Counted from the first letter of the stretch, positions 46,310-60,000 are shown. The stretch is DNA of 64,000 nucleotides from Sphagnum magellanicum (GCA_021904315.1 CM038920.1:186001-250000), one strand, 5' to 3'. A program made the numbers and translations. The notes: a model not told the origin generated them from the sequence alone.

Positions 46310-47970
46310 AAAATGAATTGACTTTGTGATAATTAAGTTCGATTTGAATGAAATAATTGGATGATGTGGTTTCAACAAATCTTACAATTCAAAAACGGAG
46401 AAATGCACCATCGTTTGCATGCACGATCATTTCATTTGCTTATCAAGTATATATATATAAGTTTTCTATTATCATCATATTAAATTGTTTCAAATTTTTT
46501 ATGATCATATTAATTTAATGTTTAATTTTCGGATTGAATTTTTATTTCAAGTTTCACAATCAAAATTATTATTATTTCAAATTTTCATTGAATGAATGTT
46601 TAAATTCATCATGATCAAATTCAATTCATGTTTCAATTCTTATGGAAAAAACAAAAACACTAACTTCATAGCATAGATAACATTAGCATGAAAAAGCACA
46701 TAACATACATCTTTTTTATGTCCATATTGGTGGGTAATTATTAGTTACATAGGTGTGCAATAGATAAGTGTGAACAACACAATCAAACAAACAACATTTT
46801 TTTATTATATAGATTACATGCCACTTGAATTGAATTCAATTTCAATTGAAAAAACAGAGATGCAAATTAGCTCATCAATATGGTGTTAGAAAAAAGTAAA
46901 TAAATTCTGAAAACACACCTTTCCATGCCTTATTACTTGGAAATAGGCTAAATAATTTCAATTTGGAATTGTCCCAAGTGCATCCAATTTTTTCCAACCA
47001 TGAGGAAAGTGGCAGCAAACTTTCAAAGGAAGTGGAAATGTGGAGAGATTTGTTCAAAAATCAAAATTTATCTCTTTTTATTAAGTATTTCTGACAAAAC
47101 ATTCCTTTGGGGCAATGGTGGAGGTTGGGAAGGGGGGGTGTGTTCATTGTGATGTAAAATTTCACTACCAAAGAACACTCTAAATGCAGGGTTCCCCAAG
47201 CCAAGCCAAGCCAAGCCAAGCCAATTAAACTAAGGCCAAATTTTTAAAATTTCAACTAATAATGATTTGGTATGAATCAAGGCCAATATGCTTGAAAGAG
47301 GCTTTTTCCCTACACCATAGCTATTTGTTTCCTTCCGCTGATGGGCTCCAATTTTTGCATCACTATGACAGCTTGAAGAATTCACTCACCCTTCCCAATG
47401 GTATTTTCAAAGTATAGTGCTTTAACCTTAGAGTTCATATAGGATTTAATTTGTCTATCTCATATATTATGTTTGACAATTGCTGAGAAGAAATTCAATG
47501 TGATGGATGGTAAGCCTTTGTGTTGAATGTAAAATGGGCGAATTACACCCATTTCAATTCACAATCACCATGAATCTGTTAAAGAAGGTTGTTTGTTTGT
47601 TTGCCAAGCCACAGTGCCCCTAACTGTGCTCTTGATACTGTTGGAAAGCCCTCAATGAGTAATGGTGCACTAATGTGGTTTTGTTATGTTTAGACCTATG
47701 GTGCAAGGGTTACTGTGTATTGAATAATTTTATTTATTGAAAAGTCATTAAAATGAAAACTAAAATTTATAGGGAAATTGGAACATACTTCTGGTATTTG
47801 CTGGAAATTGCTCAAAGAGTAGGATCTTATGGAGGTAAGATTTTTTAAATTTTAGACCTAAGGTGCAGGAGATAATGAATCTTCACTGTTGAAAATTCCA
47901 TAAAAATTCAACAAAATCAAAAAATCTTAGAGTTCACACTTGGGCCAAAACATAGGCGATACTAGAAATT
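46310..47970. repeat. Dispersed repeat, large divergent copy C
   Basis: The left part (46310-46880) resembles 15590-15800, sharing TTTGTGATAATTAAGTTC-like and GAATTCAATTxxAATTGAAAA words. The right part (47580-47970) resembles copy B, sharing GTTGGAAAGCCCTCAATGAG, GGAAATTGGAACATAC and AGTTCACACTTGGGCCAAA. A CCAAG pentamer array lies at 47196-47222. No coding sequence was recognised inside. Confidence 0.55.
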
Positions 47971-48390
47971 TCTTTCCTTGAGGCCTTGCGAATTAATTTC
48001 AGGGCACTTCATCCACAATTACCTTTTCTATACTCATTATCTTGAATCCTCATGGCTCCTGGATCGTCTTATGGTCATTTGAGTGCTTGATTTTAGGAAT
48101 ATGGCATATACACTTTTGCCAAATCTGAAACCAAGGTAGAGCTATGTCCCATGCATGCTAGTCAACATCATGACTGAGTCTTCCTGTTGCGTCTGGAAAT
48201 CTGAAAAAAAGAAAAGGATGTAGATTTATTTTTGCATACATTTTGCTCTAAGTTTTGAGAAGAGTATTATTTGCTTATTGGCTCCCAATGTTTGGAGTCA
48301 ATGAAGTCAGTAGAAAGCAAATGCCACCTAAATACTATCATTCATGATGAAGGTGATCATTGGGTGCTTTGTGACATTCACAAGGTTATG

Positions 48391-50046
48391 ATCAAATGTA
48401 TTCTTGTTATGTTCGTTTAAATGCTTGTCCAGAATTGACAGAATATTTGTTTGAATACTTCACTGTGGAATTCATGGAGTTCCTCTCTGTAATCACATGG
48501 ATATGGCAACCCAATGATCCCTCCCTTGCATTAGACAACATCCTGGTCTACCTCTTTCCCCACATCCTGTACTATGGGCTGAGCACTTTAGCAGAGGAAA
48601 ATCATCAAGCATTACTTGTAAGTATCTCCAACATCCAATGTGTTTCAACCATCAGAAAGAGCACAAGAGTCCTTGTATGTGCAGTTGGTAGCTCAGAAAG
48701 TCAAGGTGCCAAATAGTGCTCAGAGTGGTAGGTGTTCATTATCAGACATGGTGTTGCGAGTCCTAAACATGTGTATGACAATTATTTGTTGTTCAAACCA
48801 CTGCTCAGTTTTTTTTTTGGTCTTGTTTTCTCTTTTGTTTGGGGTTGGGCCAACTTAAATTAAGTACTGAGAAATCCTCAGTGTCTGGCCCAGATGATTA
48901 CATGCAATGGTGCCACTAGGCTTCATGAGTCTTAGAGAAGAATGGGGTATGTAAAGAGCACATGCTTTACTCCCAGTACATGCTACAATGCAAACTTCCT
49001 GTGCCATAGAGCCACACGCAGTGCAGTAGGGTTGTCCATGAAAAGCTGAAATCAAATTTTTAATGGTGTCTGATGCACAATGGATTGAACTGGTTTAAGA
49101 ATCTTAAGCCTGACCTTGAGTTCAAAAATGTGTTATGAACATAGCCACTCAGATGAACCAAAAAAAGTCAAATGAAAGGCAGGAGAGCCACCAATGCACC
49201 AATCCCAAGTGCATTTGTCCATTGGGAGAAAGACCTCTTGCCTTTGAAGAAAGGCCAACCTGGGAAACCAACAATAAATGTTGAAAGATGCTGTGTTCCG
49301 CATTACAAGACTGTGTAGCACCAAGGAGGATGATAGTAAGAAAGACTGCCACTCTTGATACATAGCAGGATGAGAAAAGGAATTCTGGAAGATCTTGGAA
49401 TTCTGAAGGAGGTTAATGGAAGCCATGTGCTTGCAGAGCGCCAATGATGCAAAAACTGAATGATAGATTCATTACTGTGTGGGCACTTGTTCTTTTTGTG
49501 ACAAAGGTATTCCCAGGATGGCACCACTTATACATTTTGTTTATTCCTTTTTCTCTTTAGATGACAATGTGTCAAAATGTCATCTGCAAAAAATTAGATT
49601 TTCACCAGGGAGTTTTTTTGGGGATGTTTTGCATTTATCAGATGGACAATGCATCCATCCTCTCAGGTGCATTGATTATGCCAAAAAATTTCAGCACCAC
49701 ATGAAGGAGCTTGAAGAACGTAAGGAGCAACAACAAAGCCCATGAACATGAATAAGATTGAGAAGTTGACAGATAAACATCCCAAAATTCAGTTGGCCGA
49801 TAAACTCAATGCTCTTGTAGTGTAGCCAGCCAAAGCTAGGGATCCAAGTTCAACAGATTCCAACCTGCATGAAAATGGACAAGAAGTACCAAGGGATGCT
49901 GATGTGCAACTCTTGATTGAGGGTGATGAAGCAATTTTGAAGCTTGAATGTCCCTGGAGGAAATACCTTCTTGACATTTTACAGACCCTGAGCAATTTGA
50001 TATTGCACAAGCCTCCAGATGGAATGGCCACTTCACCACATCCTTG
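48391..50046 (+). pseudogene. Broken unidentified gene, several open fragments
   Basis: Fragments on the + strand look coding but I cannot name the family. The first (48396-48617) contains EFLSVITWIWQPNDPS and LVYLFPHILYYGLSTLAEEN and ends at a GTAAGT donor, and has the feel of a helical-repeat protein. A second (about 49557-49742) reads KIRFSPGSFFGDVLHLSDGQ with a Glu/Gln-rich end and a stop. A third (49749-50046) reads MNKIEKLTDKHPKIQLADKL, a stop, then DVQLLIEGDEAILKLECPWR and KYLLDILQTLSNLILHKPPD before a stop. The internal stops indicate a relic. Sequence between the fragments shows nothing. Confidence 0.35.
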
Positions 50047-52087
50047 AAAGCCAAGATAACTGCTATGTTGCACACTTTGTTCATGGTACTTTGAGGACAA
50101 ATAGAAGCATACTTGCAAAATTAGATGTGGATATTAGATGCAGGATACAGGTGTTAAATGATTTACTCAAGAGTTTGCACTAATATGCCAATGTTGCATA
50201 TGTAGATGAGAAATGGTGCTCCTTTGACAAGCTGTACCTTGCTGGAGGTTCAAGAAACATTATGATATACAGTTGAAGGCCTTGGAATCAACCAAAATAT
50301 TGCATCTTCACCTAACTAGGAGAGTCATTAGCTACATCTTATATGCAATGTGGGCAACTGGAAAATAAAGCTTATCAAACTAGGCATGCTTTCTGTGGTT
50401 CTATACCTTTTGAGACCATCATGGTCATTTCCCTCACTGGGCTTGGAGTTGTACTCCACAATTTATATGAAGTGGAGAACTGCTAATATTTCTCTCTCTC
50501 TCTCTCTCTCTGTGCGCACCTAGATACCCTATTAATACAGGCTGTCATGCAGCAAGACTTCCTGACCTTGTGTCCAGTTGTGATGTGTTGAACATCAGGC
50601 CAGCAACTGTACCAGTGTGTGAAACTCTAATCAAGAATTGTAGTTTCACACCTAGTTCATGGTATTTAAGGTCTGATTCCTGAGTTTATTGACAGAGGCC
50701 TGATTCCTTCTCATTGACAACTTCGAGTACTCCCTGATGCCTCTCTTAAGGGGCAGGTGCAAGATTTAAGAGCTGATTTGAAGGGAGTGGTGTATTACAA
50801 CCAATAAAAGGTCTTCTTCAGACAACAAATGGTTGTCATAGATTGTCCCGGTCATGTAGATTACATGTGTATCAGTAACATGACAGACTGATCGATTGGT
50901 AACATCTAATCATGCCTTGCCATGGGGTGCATCTACTTGTTTGTGATATATTTGAAATTGTTCAAGAGCTAATCACCTTGTATGTTGAATTTGGAGGTAA
51001 TGACATTCCAGCAGCATGCTTTCTCATAGTAAAACATTCTGAGTATTGGCAGCTTATATGTTTAAGGAAGCTGGAGGAAGCCATCATTGTAAACTCTGAA
51101 GTTTGGGAGCTGGATTGATGCACCAGGAAAATTCTTCATGTTTTGGTTTTCCATCTTATTTGCAGCCTATGCAGGGTGAGCCTTGAATGTTCCTACTGAA
51201 GCATGACAGACAGCAAGAGGAGGGGATTGTGTGAGCTTGCCGGTTCTGAGAAGAGACTGTCAGCAATATCACTGCAGATTCTGAGCTCATCTTATTGTGG
51301 TCATCACTCATCACCTCACCTTACCATTTCAAGAAAGAACAGGTAGGACTCAATAGTGCTGTCTCTTCAATTCATGCAAGTTATTTCAATCTGGTTTAAG
51401 TTTGGTTCAGGCTTTTGTTCCAAACACTTAATGCTATGCAAACCAGTCAACTTAGTGGCAGGAGTTGATTCACTTTGGTGGCTGGGCTTTTTCTCCCAGA
51501 GAAAAGAACAACCACAGTAGAGATTAGGTGTGTTGCAGATGCCCAGTAGAATGTACCATACACATTTTATCCAGAAAAGAAACAGACCCTATACACTCCC
51601 ATGTAAGAGTTCTACAAAATGTTGTAAGCTTTGAAACCACATACATACCTTGAAACTTTCAGAGAATCCATTTGGTCCTCAATGCTACTGCCATATTCAA
51701 ATTACCCAGCAGTGCTAGTGAATGACAGCACTCAAACTTCAACCTTACATATCTGCAATGTAGTTCTATCATTGGAAAGAACAAAAAAGGACAATTGAAA
51801 GGGAAGATCATGATTGTTAACTGTTACATAGAAAGTCTGAAAACATTGTTAGATTAAAAACATCAGCATAATGTTGTCTTCAAAGACGATAAGCTTAAAC
51901 TAGATAACTTCAACAGCTGCCAGCAGTCAGACAATCTGATATTCAAACTGCATATACATAAGGTGAGTTAATTTCTCCAGTAGAGACGCATAGGTTGGTA
52001 GTCAGTGTTTTAACAGGTTGATTGTCATTGTTTTGTAGCACACCATCTTGCTTGTTGTCCAAGTGTGTTGCTAGAGGTGCTGTACTG
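50047..52087. other. Spacer with a short TC microsatellite
   Basis: A TC run lies at about 50490-50511. A 68-codon open frame at 50912-51118 has no recognised similarity. The part just below 52088 should be the 3' untranslated region of the next gene. Confidence 0.45.
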
Positions 52088-54733
52088 CTAGGCACTGTTT
52101 GCCTTCCCATCCTCCATTTGATGGACACCCAATGACTGTGCAAAGTCTGCCCCTATAGCTCGACGATGTGACTCTGGCAGTTTCCATTTTTCACATTTTC
52201 CCTGTGCCTGCTTGTTCCAGGAAACAAAAGTACTGACCAAAACTCAGTTACTTGCAGGAAAATATGACAGTTGCCAAATTGAGAAGAAAATCACTAGATT
52301 CCAAACTGTAATCCATTATGCAGTAGCAAGGACATACCCAGAGTCTCAGAGGCTCAAAACTTTGTTGCAGTCTTTGGACTCCAGGTTGGAAATACTCATG
52401 CCCATGAGCACGAATGTCTTTTACCTGGTTGCAAATCAAAGCATGACTCTTTTTGGATTAGTTTTACCTTTTTAGTTAGCAAGCAGAAACTTTACCTTCA
52501 AAAAGATCTACCAATTAAGGCTTAGCTACCATTGTAGAGCTTTAGACCATCATAGGCACTAGCTGTGGCTTCTTTCTGCAATTAGACTGAATTACCCAGT
52601 ATAATGTCTTCCTGTGAAAAGGATCAGACCGTTTAGATTCTGCAGGGCAGCTTTCAAAAAGAAAGAGAAATGTGGGAGAAAATAAGATAGAGACCGATTG
52701 GATATCAAGTAGAGCACCAGCAATTGCTGCTGTAGTCAATGCGCCTCCAAAAACAAGTCCCGTTGCCACCATGAAAGCTTTAGTCACTGTTCCATAACAA
52801 AAAATTTATGACCACTGTTGGTTTTCCTCAATCCCCCTGTAGAAGGGACCTTCGAGTAATCCAACTCCTATAATCTTGAAAGAGGAATTGCACAGCTTGT
52901 ATGTGCACAAACACATAATAAGGAGTGAAAAACGCATCCACCTAATTGTTGAATCTTCCTCCCAGTTGCAACTGAAGGTTTTGAGATTGTCAATTTTGGG
53001 CAGTAGAAACTAAATCCAAGGACTTGTTTTCTTCACCCTTGTGCAGCATTTTGCATTAGTTCATTCCACCATGTGATACTTATATGTAAATTTTGTACAT
53101 TGTCAAAGGTACAGTTCAGATGATTTGGACCTGCTTTGTTTTTCTGGATTAACAAAATAGAGAGTGAGCAAAACAGAAGACCTACAAATAACCCTCCATC
53201 AAAGCCTTATGCTCTATTGTGCTGTTGATATCCATATGTGCTTCATTGGCACTTGAGGCCAGTGCAGAAACAAAATAGAGTGCAGAGAACAAAGCAGAAT
53301 ACCTACAAAATAACCCTCCATCAAAGCCTTCTGCTTTGTTGTGTTGTTGATATCAGTACGTGCTTCATTGGCAGTTGAGGCCAATGCAGAAACTTCTGCT
53401 GTCTCTAATCTCCATCTGCCAGGCTCCCCCATGCTCCCCTCCCCATCAACAAGATGGTTTGAAATTTCATAACCAAGGGAAATGGAGTATGGTACTTGAG
53501 CATTTCATCTCAAAATTTACTTCACCATAGCTAAACCCTGCCTATAGATTTCTCTAACAAACAGTTGTATACCCCACAAGTAAGACAAATTACCCTTTGA
53601 TGACTAATTGAGAAACCACACAATGCATTTCTGAGAATCATTTCACAGCAGATTTGAAGCATTTGTCAGAAATGTCAAAGCCCAAAAACAGAGAAATGCT
53701 GCAAAACTGGAACTGAGTGAGGCCAAGAAACTGAAATATGCTTTTGCTCTGAAATGGCAACTTAGTGAAGAAAGTCAATGAGCACCAAACCCTAATCAAA
53801 ACACATAGAAACATGAAAACATATGAGACAAAAGCCCTGGGAAATTGAGGAGCAATTTTGGTTGCATCAAGAATCTGTGACTCAAAGCTCTATGATAAAG
53901 AGTATTGCACCTTAGAAAGGCAGTAAAAAACAATGAAATGCTCAGGAAGGCACCAGGAGCTTGTGTGTTCTCAGGTTTAATAGAGCACAGAGTTCAAACC
54001 TACAAAGACTATGGAAGAATTGTTACAAAAGCAAGGCAGTTCAGAGGCTTTCGGAAATCTTTGACAGTGATGAACTCCAGAAATATGAAAAAGAAGAAGA
54101 AGAAGAAGAAGGAAATTGGGAAACAGGAGGAACAAAATCACAGAGGATTTGTTTCAAAGGCAAGACAGTTTAGAGGCATGGAAAAAATCCTTGACATTGA
54201 TGAACACGAGAAGAAAAAGAGAAATAAAATTGGGAAAATCCTTGACGCTGAAACATGAAGAAGAAGAAGATGGAGAGGAGGAGGAAAATTGGGAAGCAGA
54301 AGGAACAAAATCATGGAGGATTTTACCTTTTAGGACCGAGAAAGGTCTGGGGAGCAGTTGCGAAAAGCTCTACAGGCAGACCATGACGGAGTCCATCCCC
54401 CGAGGGTCCTCCTGTCTTCGCACCTTCTCGTGTCGCCAATGTGAGGTTTAGAGATGCAGCCAAAGAGGAAGGCGCTGTTGCGGATTGTGTCTGCGGTACA
54501 CGAGGCACATGTTGCAATGGGAGCGAATGCCGAAGAACCTCGGGAAGAACGTCTGCTTCTGATGCGCTCAGGGTCACAGGGAAACCATTATTATTGGGAC
54601 TAGGCTTTGGAGAAGAGGAGGAGGGGGAAGGCGAGGAGTCGATCTTTTGCCTGAGAGCGATGGCGGCTTGTTTCGAGTGTTGTGTGAAGAAAGCACCCTC
54701 CGTGGCCGCCAATCTACCCGCTAAGAAACTCAT
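52088..54733 (-). CDS. Conserved plant protein of unknown function, one membrane segment
   Basis: Minus-strand exons 54733-54327, 53415-53303, 52786-52695, 52424-52338 and 52207-52088 join in frame to 272 residues with GT-AG junctions. The N-terminus MSFLAGRLAATEGAFF, followed by SEADVLPEVLRHSLP, TFLGPKRWRL, ALASTANEARTD and VTKAFMVATGLVFGGAL, follows the order of an uncharacterised family I recall from many land plants (N-terminal AGRLA/ES-K segment, a GPKRWxLP block, a hydrophobic segment, then DIRxxG...QP near the C-terminus). Residues about 178-200 form the single hydrophobic segment. The positively charged, acid-poor N-terminus would allow organelle targeting, but this is inference. Exon 2 has a decayed tandem partial copy at about 53153-53270. 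I know no function for the family. Confidence 0.87.
53153..53390 (-). repeat. Tandem duplication of part of exon 2 and its donor region
   Basis: Two units of about 118 bp lie side by side (roughly 53153-53270 and 53271-53390). Both encode, on the minus strand, a version of SALASxANEAxxDINxTxxxKALMEGY. The intact exon ends GYFV and then the donor. The copy has lost a T, giving a TAG in frame after GYL, and lacks the acceptor half. Confidence 0.88.
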
Positions 54734-56049
54734 GTTTGAACCTTCCCCTCTTCTCTTCTCTTCTCTTCTCTTCTCTACTCTCTCCGCTCTGCTCTCCCTT
54801 CACAACTTTCTTCTGAGCAGAACTGTGCCCCCATTTCGTGCGGCGCAAGTGAAGACTCTTTGAAAAGAAGAAAGTGTAGAACTTTCCTTGGAACCGCTAG
54901 GGAATTAAGAGCGAAGGAAAAAGAGGATGAAGAAGAGGTCTGAAAAATGTAACCGAATCAAAGAATTTTTTCTACTGCCCGCTGAAAATCCGACGTCGCA
55001 ACTCGAAACCAAACCAGCTCCATCTTCTTCTTCCGATTCCGTCTGGTGTATCCACTTCCAGAGACGAATTGGATCTTGCTTCAAAAAGCACCAACGGTTT
55101 CTTGTTGTAATCGTCTTGGGATCTCGAGATTCAGAGAAAGGATCCAACATATGTCTTTTGCTACACCAGATCAGTAGACTTGTGCCTCTCTGTGATCGTA
55201 TGGCAATCACATAAAAATAGTTCTATGACATCTAGATGTTGACCTTAAAGGAGGTTACTTGCTCCTTGATGCTTCTTGGGTAAATCAAGAAGCAAGTAAT
55301 CTCCTTGTCTCTCTTTGTATAAAGAGGGAGGACACAATTTGCTTGCTCAGGACTTCCACGATGCTCCTCAGCTCATAATGAATGAGACCTGAGTTGCTCC
55401 AGTTTCAGACTTGACATGTTAGTCTCCTTCTCGTCAACTCAGTGGTCCTTTGCACAATAGCAGATTGATGGATGTTTTGTAAAATTGGTGTTTTTGGACA
55501 ATAGTAGAACCAAACCGCCAGGCACGAAACTAACTGTGTGAGTCTTTTGCTGTGAGTTGCAACTCCTCTTGACTCCTCTGGCTTGTCCTTCATGACACTT
55601 TCCTTTCACAATTTTCCATGGAAATGTGAAAAAATAGAATCTTCAGCCTGCAATATGTGGTTTAAATTATATCTGGCAAGAATTAAATTAGTGGGGCCTG
55701 GTGGCAGAATGTTAAGCAGATAAATTAGCCAAAATGATGGCAGATAATTGCCACAATTAGCCACAAGTATCTACTTGATCATTAAGGGTCAGAGAAAGCC
55801 AAATATACACCCAAAAGCTGACCAAATTGGTCCACCCTGACGTTTAGGGATTAAGAATTTTTGGATCTGTTCTCTCCTTTTGATTTGTTCAAAGGGTTGA
55901 ATCCGTTCTGAATATCCCCCTCTTCACTACTGGACTTGCTAGGTTGTGCAATGTTACTTGGAAAACAAGTAACTCTACCAAGTTCTTTTTTCTGCCAAAT
56001 TTCCTCCCTTTATGCCCTGCCTGGTATATGCTCATGGTTCCACTATGTA
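54734..56049. other. Upstream region of the conserved protein gene
   Basis: A CTTCT/TCTCT-rich tract at about 54745-54785 lies directly upstream of the start codon on the opposite strand. Open frames at 54905-55214 exist on both strands over the same bases and neither is recognised. The remainder holds nothing identifiable. Confidence 0.4.
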
Positions 56050-56165
56050 TAGGAGAAGGTCTTGTAACCGGTACCTTCCAGATTTGAGGTGCCCTCCAGA
56101 GGCTGGTAGGCTGAGGGGAGGGGGTGAAATCCGGAAGGTACAGGTTACAAAACCTTCTCTCCTAC
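56050..56165. repeat. Short foldback, ~36-bp arms
   Basis: TAGGAGAAGGTCTTGTAACC at the left is mirrored by GGTTACAAAACCTTCTCTCC at the right, and the arms continue inward through GGTACCTTCC/GGAAGGTAC to AGATTT/AAATCC. The arms differ by a few bases and one 2-base gap; the loop is about 40 bases. It is either a small MITE or a hairpin-forming transcript. Confidence 0.75.
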
Positions 56166-56845
56166 TTGAAATCCAGTTCAATTTTTTAAATGCATCTTTT
56201 TGGCTTTTTTCTTTTTTCGGATCATTTTTTCGTTCTTTTCTCATTTATGTCCTTATCTTATATATTAAAGAAACAGTGTCTGTTTGTTTGTCCGGGCAGT
56301 TTTCAGGCACTGCTTGGACCTTTAATTAGAATCACTAAAAGAAATCAAGACTATAATAACTTGCATATAGAAGCAAACAAATTTGGAATTTAATAGACTT
56401 GTGCATTTACCTTGTCCATGATTTGAAGTTGCTTTTCAATTTGATGATCATTTGAATCTTGAGCTCTGCACCATGTTTTCACAACAAGATGGCCTATCAA
56501 ACCTTTAGCAAACAAAGAATGAGTTCCCTGACAAGAAGCCTCCCTTGCCACATTGCAATTGATAGTGCTAGACTTAGTAAAATCAAAAAATATTGCATCA
56601 AATTTTAATTTTTTGTAATAAATTCATTTGTCTAGTAACCTGGATCCCTACCCCTAGCCTTCATCATTAACAAACATGATTTCCAAAAGAAACTCCCAAA
56701 AGTTCCAAGAAAGTTATGAGCAAGTAATTCAAGGCAGAGTTTCAAAGTTCAACATGTTTTTGGCAAGGTTAGATGCACAAAGTTGCACCTATTGGTTCCA
56801 TTGCATAATGTCATTGCCATAACCTGAAAAAATTACACTAGGCAG

Positions 56846-56848
<3 letters not shown>

Positions 56849-56893
<45 letters not shown>
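56849..56893. repeat. AT microsatellite followed by TTTA repeats
   Basis: About 22 uninterrupted TA repeats precede four or five TTTA repeats. Confidence 0.92.
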
Positions 56894-56899
<6 letters not shown>

Positions 56900-57099
56900 T
56901 ATTTATTTATTTCCACACCACATATCAAAGGTATTTGTATAGAACCTCATATTTTTATTATATCATATGAAATGACCACAAAGTAAATTAAAAGCAACTA
57001 GGCCTAGAATAATAACAAGTGTATTGCATGACAATTCATACAATTGAATTGAACAAAAACCCAAAAAATCAACTTATCAAAATGAAAATTTGAGTAACC

Positions 57100-60000
57100 C
57101 TCAAAATAATTATAAATCAATGGTTGCAATGGCTTGCCTTATGCCATCCTCGGCATGTTTAAGAAGTTTATACACCAAATCATTACCTTGGACTCCATGA
57201 TTTGTTTGAAACATTAGAAATTTAATTACCCTAACATGGCAAACATGAACATGGGCAGTTTGTGACTTCCTCAATAGAACATAAGAGGAACCTAAATTCC
57301 CCACATCTTATAATACTTTCTAGCCATTGCCATATTACCAACATTGATCTCTTGCCCCCTTGGGCACCTGAAAGGTTGTTTGAAAATGAAAGCCGTTTTT
57401 GTGCACATTAGGATGTGGAAGTTCACTCCTTTTGAATTCCCATCTTCTGAATTCATTGCAAAATTATCCCCCAATGTAATATAGGGGGCCAAAAGGTCAC
57501 CAACCCCTCCATATTCATCCCATTCACCTTCCTAAAATGCATCTTCCATGGCATGATGTACATAGCCCACACTATTAGGGATTAGTACTTCAACTTCCCA
57601 CTCTTTAATCCATAACAGATTTTCACAAGTTGAGAATTCAGAATCCACACAAAAGTAATTTAAAAACATGCCAAGTTTTTTTTTAGTAGCTTATTAACAT
57701 CCATTGCACTAACAAACCTGATAAAATGAGCCTCCCTCGTCCCTTTTATTGTATCACATGTGTATTCAATTACCTTATCCACATCAGAGGGTTTGATGTA
57801 CCAAAAGGTGCGACTAATTAACTATCACTCCCCTGAATAAGATGTTTTTGGATGTTGGCTTAGATGTTGATGCATAAACATCACAACTTGGTCTGCATTT
57901 TGGAGCTAAGGGCCTTGTACATCAAGTTGAGCTTGTTTAAATCTTTTGACAACAACACTTGCCCCATCATGAAGGCCCTTTCCATGCCTAGAGCCAAAAA
58001 AACTCCACAAACAAACACATCCATTGGTCAATTGTGGGTAGTGGCCCACAAAAAATAGCAACACTTTGCTCTTGAATTGAGAATTATAATCATCATACTA
58101 GATCTAGTGTTATCTTGGTTTGCACCCATCCTTCACCATGTCTTGCCAATGCAACAATAAATAGTGTTGTATAAAGGCACTATCATGAGATTTGTTGTTC
58201 AATACATAAAAATGGTATCTCATGATGGTATTTGGGGTGAATGCATGGTATGGTGGCTCATTTTTGGTAGATGCTCCACTCCATAGGAGTTCATAAATTT
58301 TTTGTTAAAGAACATGGTTACTTTTTTATCATAACTTATGATGTTCATACATTTGTGAACATTCATATTCTATTTTTAAACTTAAATAAAATGATGATGA
58401 CATTAGTTGTTTTAATGAATGCAATCTTTAAAAAATCATACTTGGAATGTTTTTTATAAAATCCATATGAATAATGGCCCTTTTAAATATTTCATAATCA
58501 ATCACTTTTAGAACAAAAAAATTGAAAGAAAAAGTAATTTGTAGCTCATAAGACTTCTGAAAATAAGCTCAAATTTGAACCATTTTAAATTTTGTAAAAA
58601 AATATTTGCTAAGGTTTTTAAGAAAATGGTCCCATACATATGTTCCATTCTTCAACATATACTTAATCACTAAAAATCAATAAAATTGAAATTTACTATG
58701 AATACATTGATGTTATACCATTGTATTTAGGAAGTCCATATATTGTCCCTTCAAAAGTCCATTAATAACAATTGGGGTAACATTTTCAACAAAAATTACT
58801 TTTAGTTTCGTAATCAAGTTATGAATTTAAAATCAATTATCAATTAACAAATTGAAACATATATTTATCACCATATCCATTTAAACAAAAGGTTCCCTAC
58901 ATAAATATGAATACAACTCCATAAGTGAGCCACATTACCATGCATTCACCCTTTCAATCCACATCACCTGAGTTAAGGTTTGGATTATGCATCCAAGAAA
59001 TCTATACAATAATTATGACTTGGTAACTATGCCATTGCATAGATTACACTTCGTTTTAAATCTCAAATCTATAAATTTCAATGAAGTCTGTGATTGAAAC
59101 TACAGTGTCATCTGGAAAGTTCTCAATGCAATTCTTGAACTACTAGTCTTGCCATCTTGCAATAAGTTATGATGGACAAAGTATTGTAACTTGGGTTTCA
59201 AATACTCAACAAGCTTTCTTGAATTTGTAGACTTGTCTATGAACTTTAGTTTCTTCTTTTCCTCACCATTTCTTGTTACAATCTTTTCCATACTAAAATG
59301 CTTCCAGTAGACTAGGGCAAATGATGATCCATCCTCCACAATTGGACATAGCACCAGATTGTCCATCCCAGAACATTCACAATCCCCAAATACACAATCT
59401 CAAACATGCCACTTAGAATGAATGTATTTGAGACAAACAATAGATTCCCACATTGTAGTCACCTCAAAATATGTGGCATGGGAATCCATGTAGCCATTTG
59501 TGGAACCATCAATATATCCACAAACTGCTTGCCAATCACAATGTGAGTTAGATTGCAGTTTAAATTCCGCTGCGTATGATTAAAGCCCATTCTAAGCTCC
59601 TCCATCTCTATGTGGTAAATGTAGCAGCACACATTTTGCTCTTTCATTCGCTTGACCCAAAATGGGCATAATGCATCAAATGCCTTTTTACCTATGATCA
59701 CCAATGGATGGGCTTTCTAAAAACGTAGAAAAACTCCATCTACATCCAATAGTGCACCATTCAAGTCAAGTTAGTATGAAGTGAAGTCAAAAAAGTAATG
59801 TGGAGTACTATGATCATGTAGTCTTTTTGGAAATTAAGAAAGCAATATTAGACTCCATCTTAATCATTATAAATCATGATAAAGATAAAATTGAAATCAA
59901 AGTCATGCAGAAAACTTATTGAATTCAATTCGCAATCAAATGTAATTTACTGAATAGACCATTAAACCCATTAGATTCCCATCTAAATCACAAAACATCA

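Noticed and set aside
47196..47222. CCAAG pentamer array as a CRISPR-like or regulatory array
   Set aside because: It is a plain uninterrupted five-base microsatellite without spacers.
54905..55214. Overlapping open frames of about 100 codons on both strands
   Set aside because: Both strands are open over the same bases and neither has recognisable similarity, so neither can be preferred.
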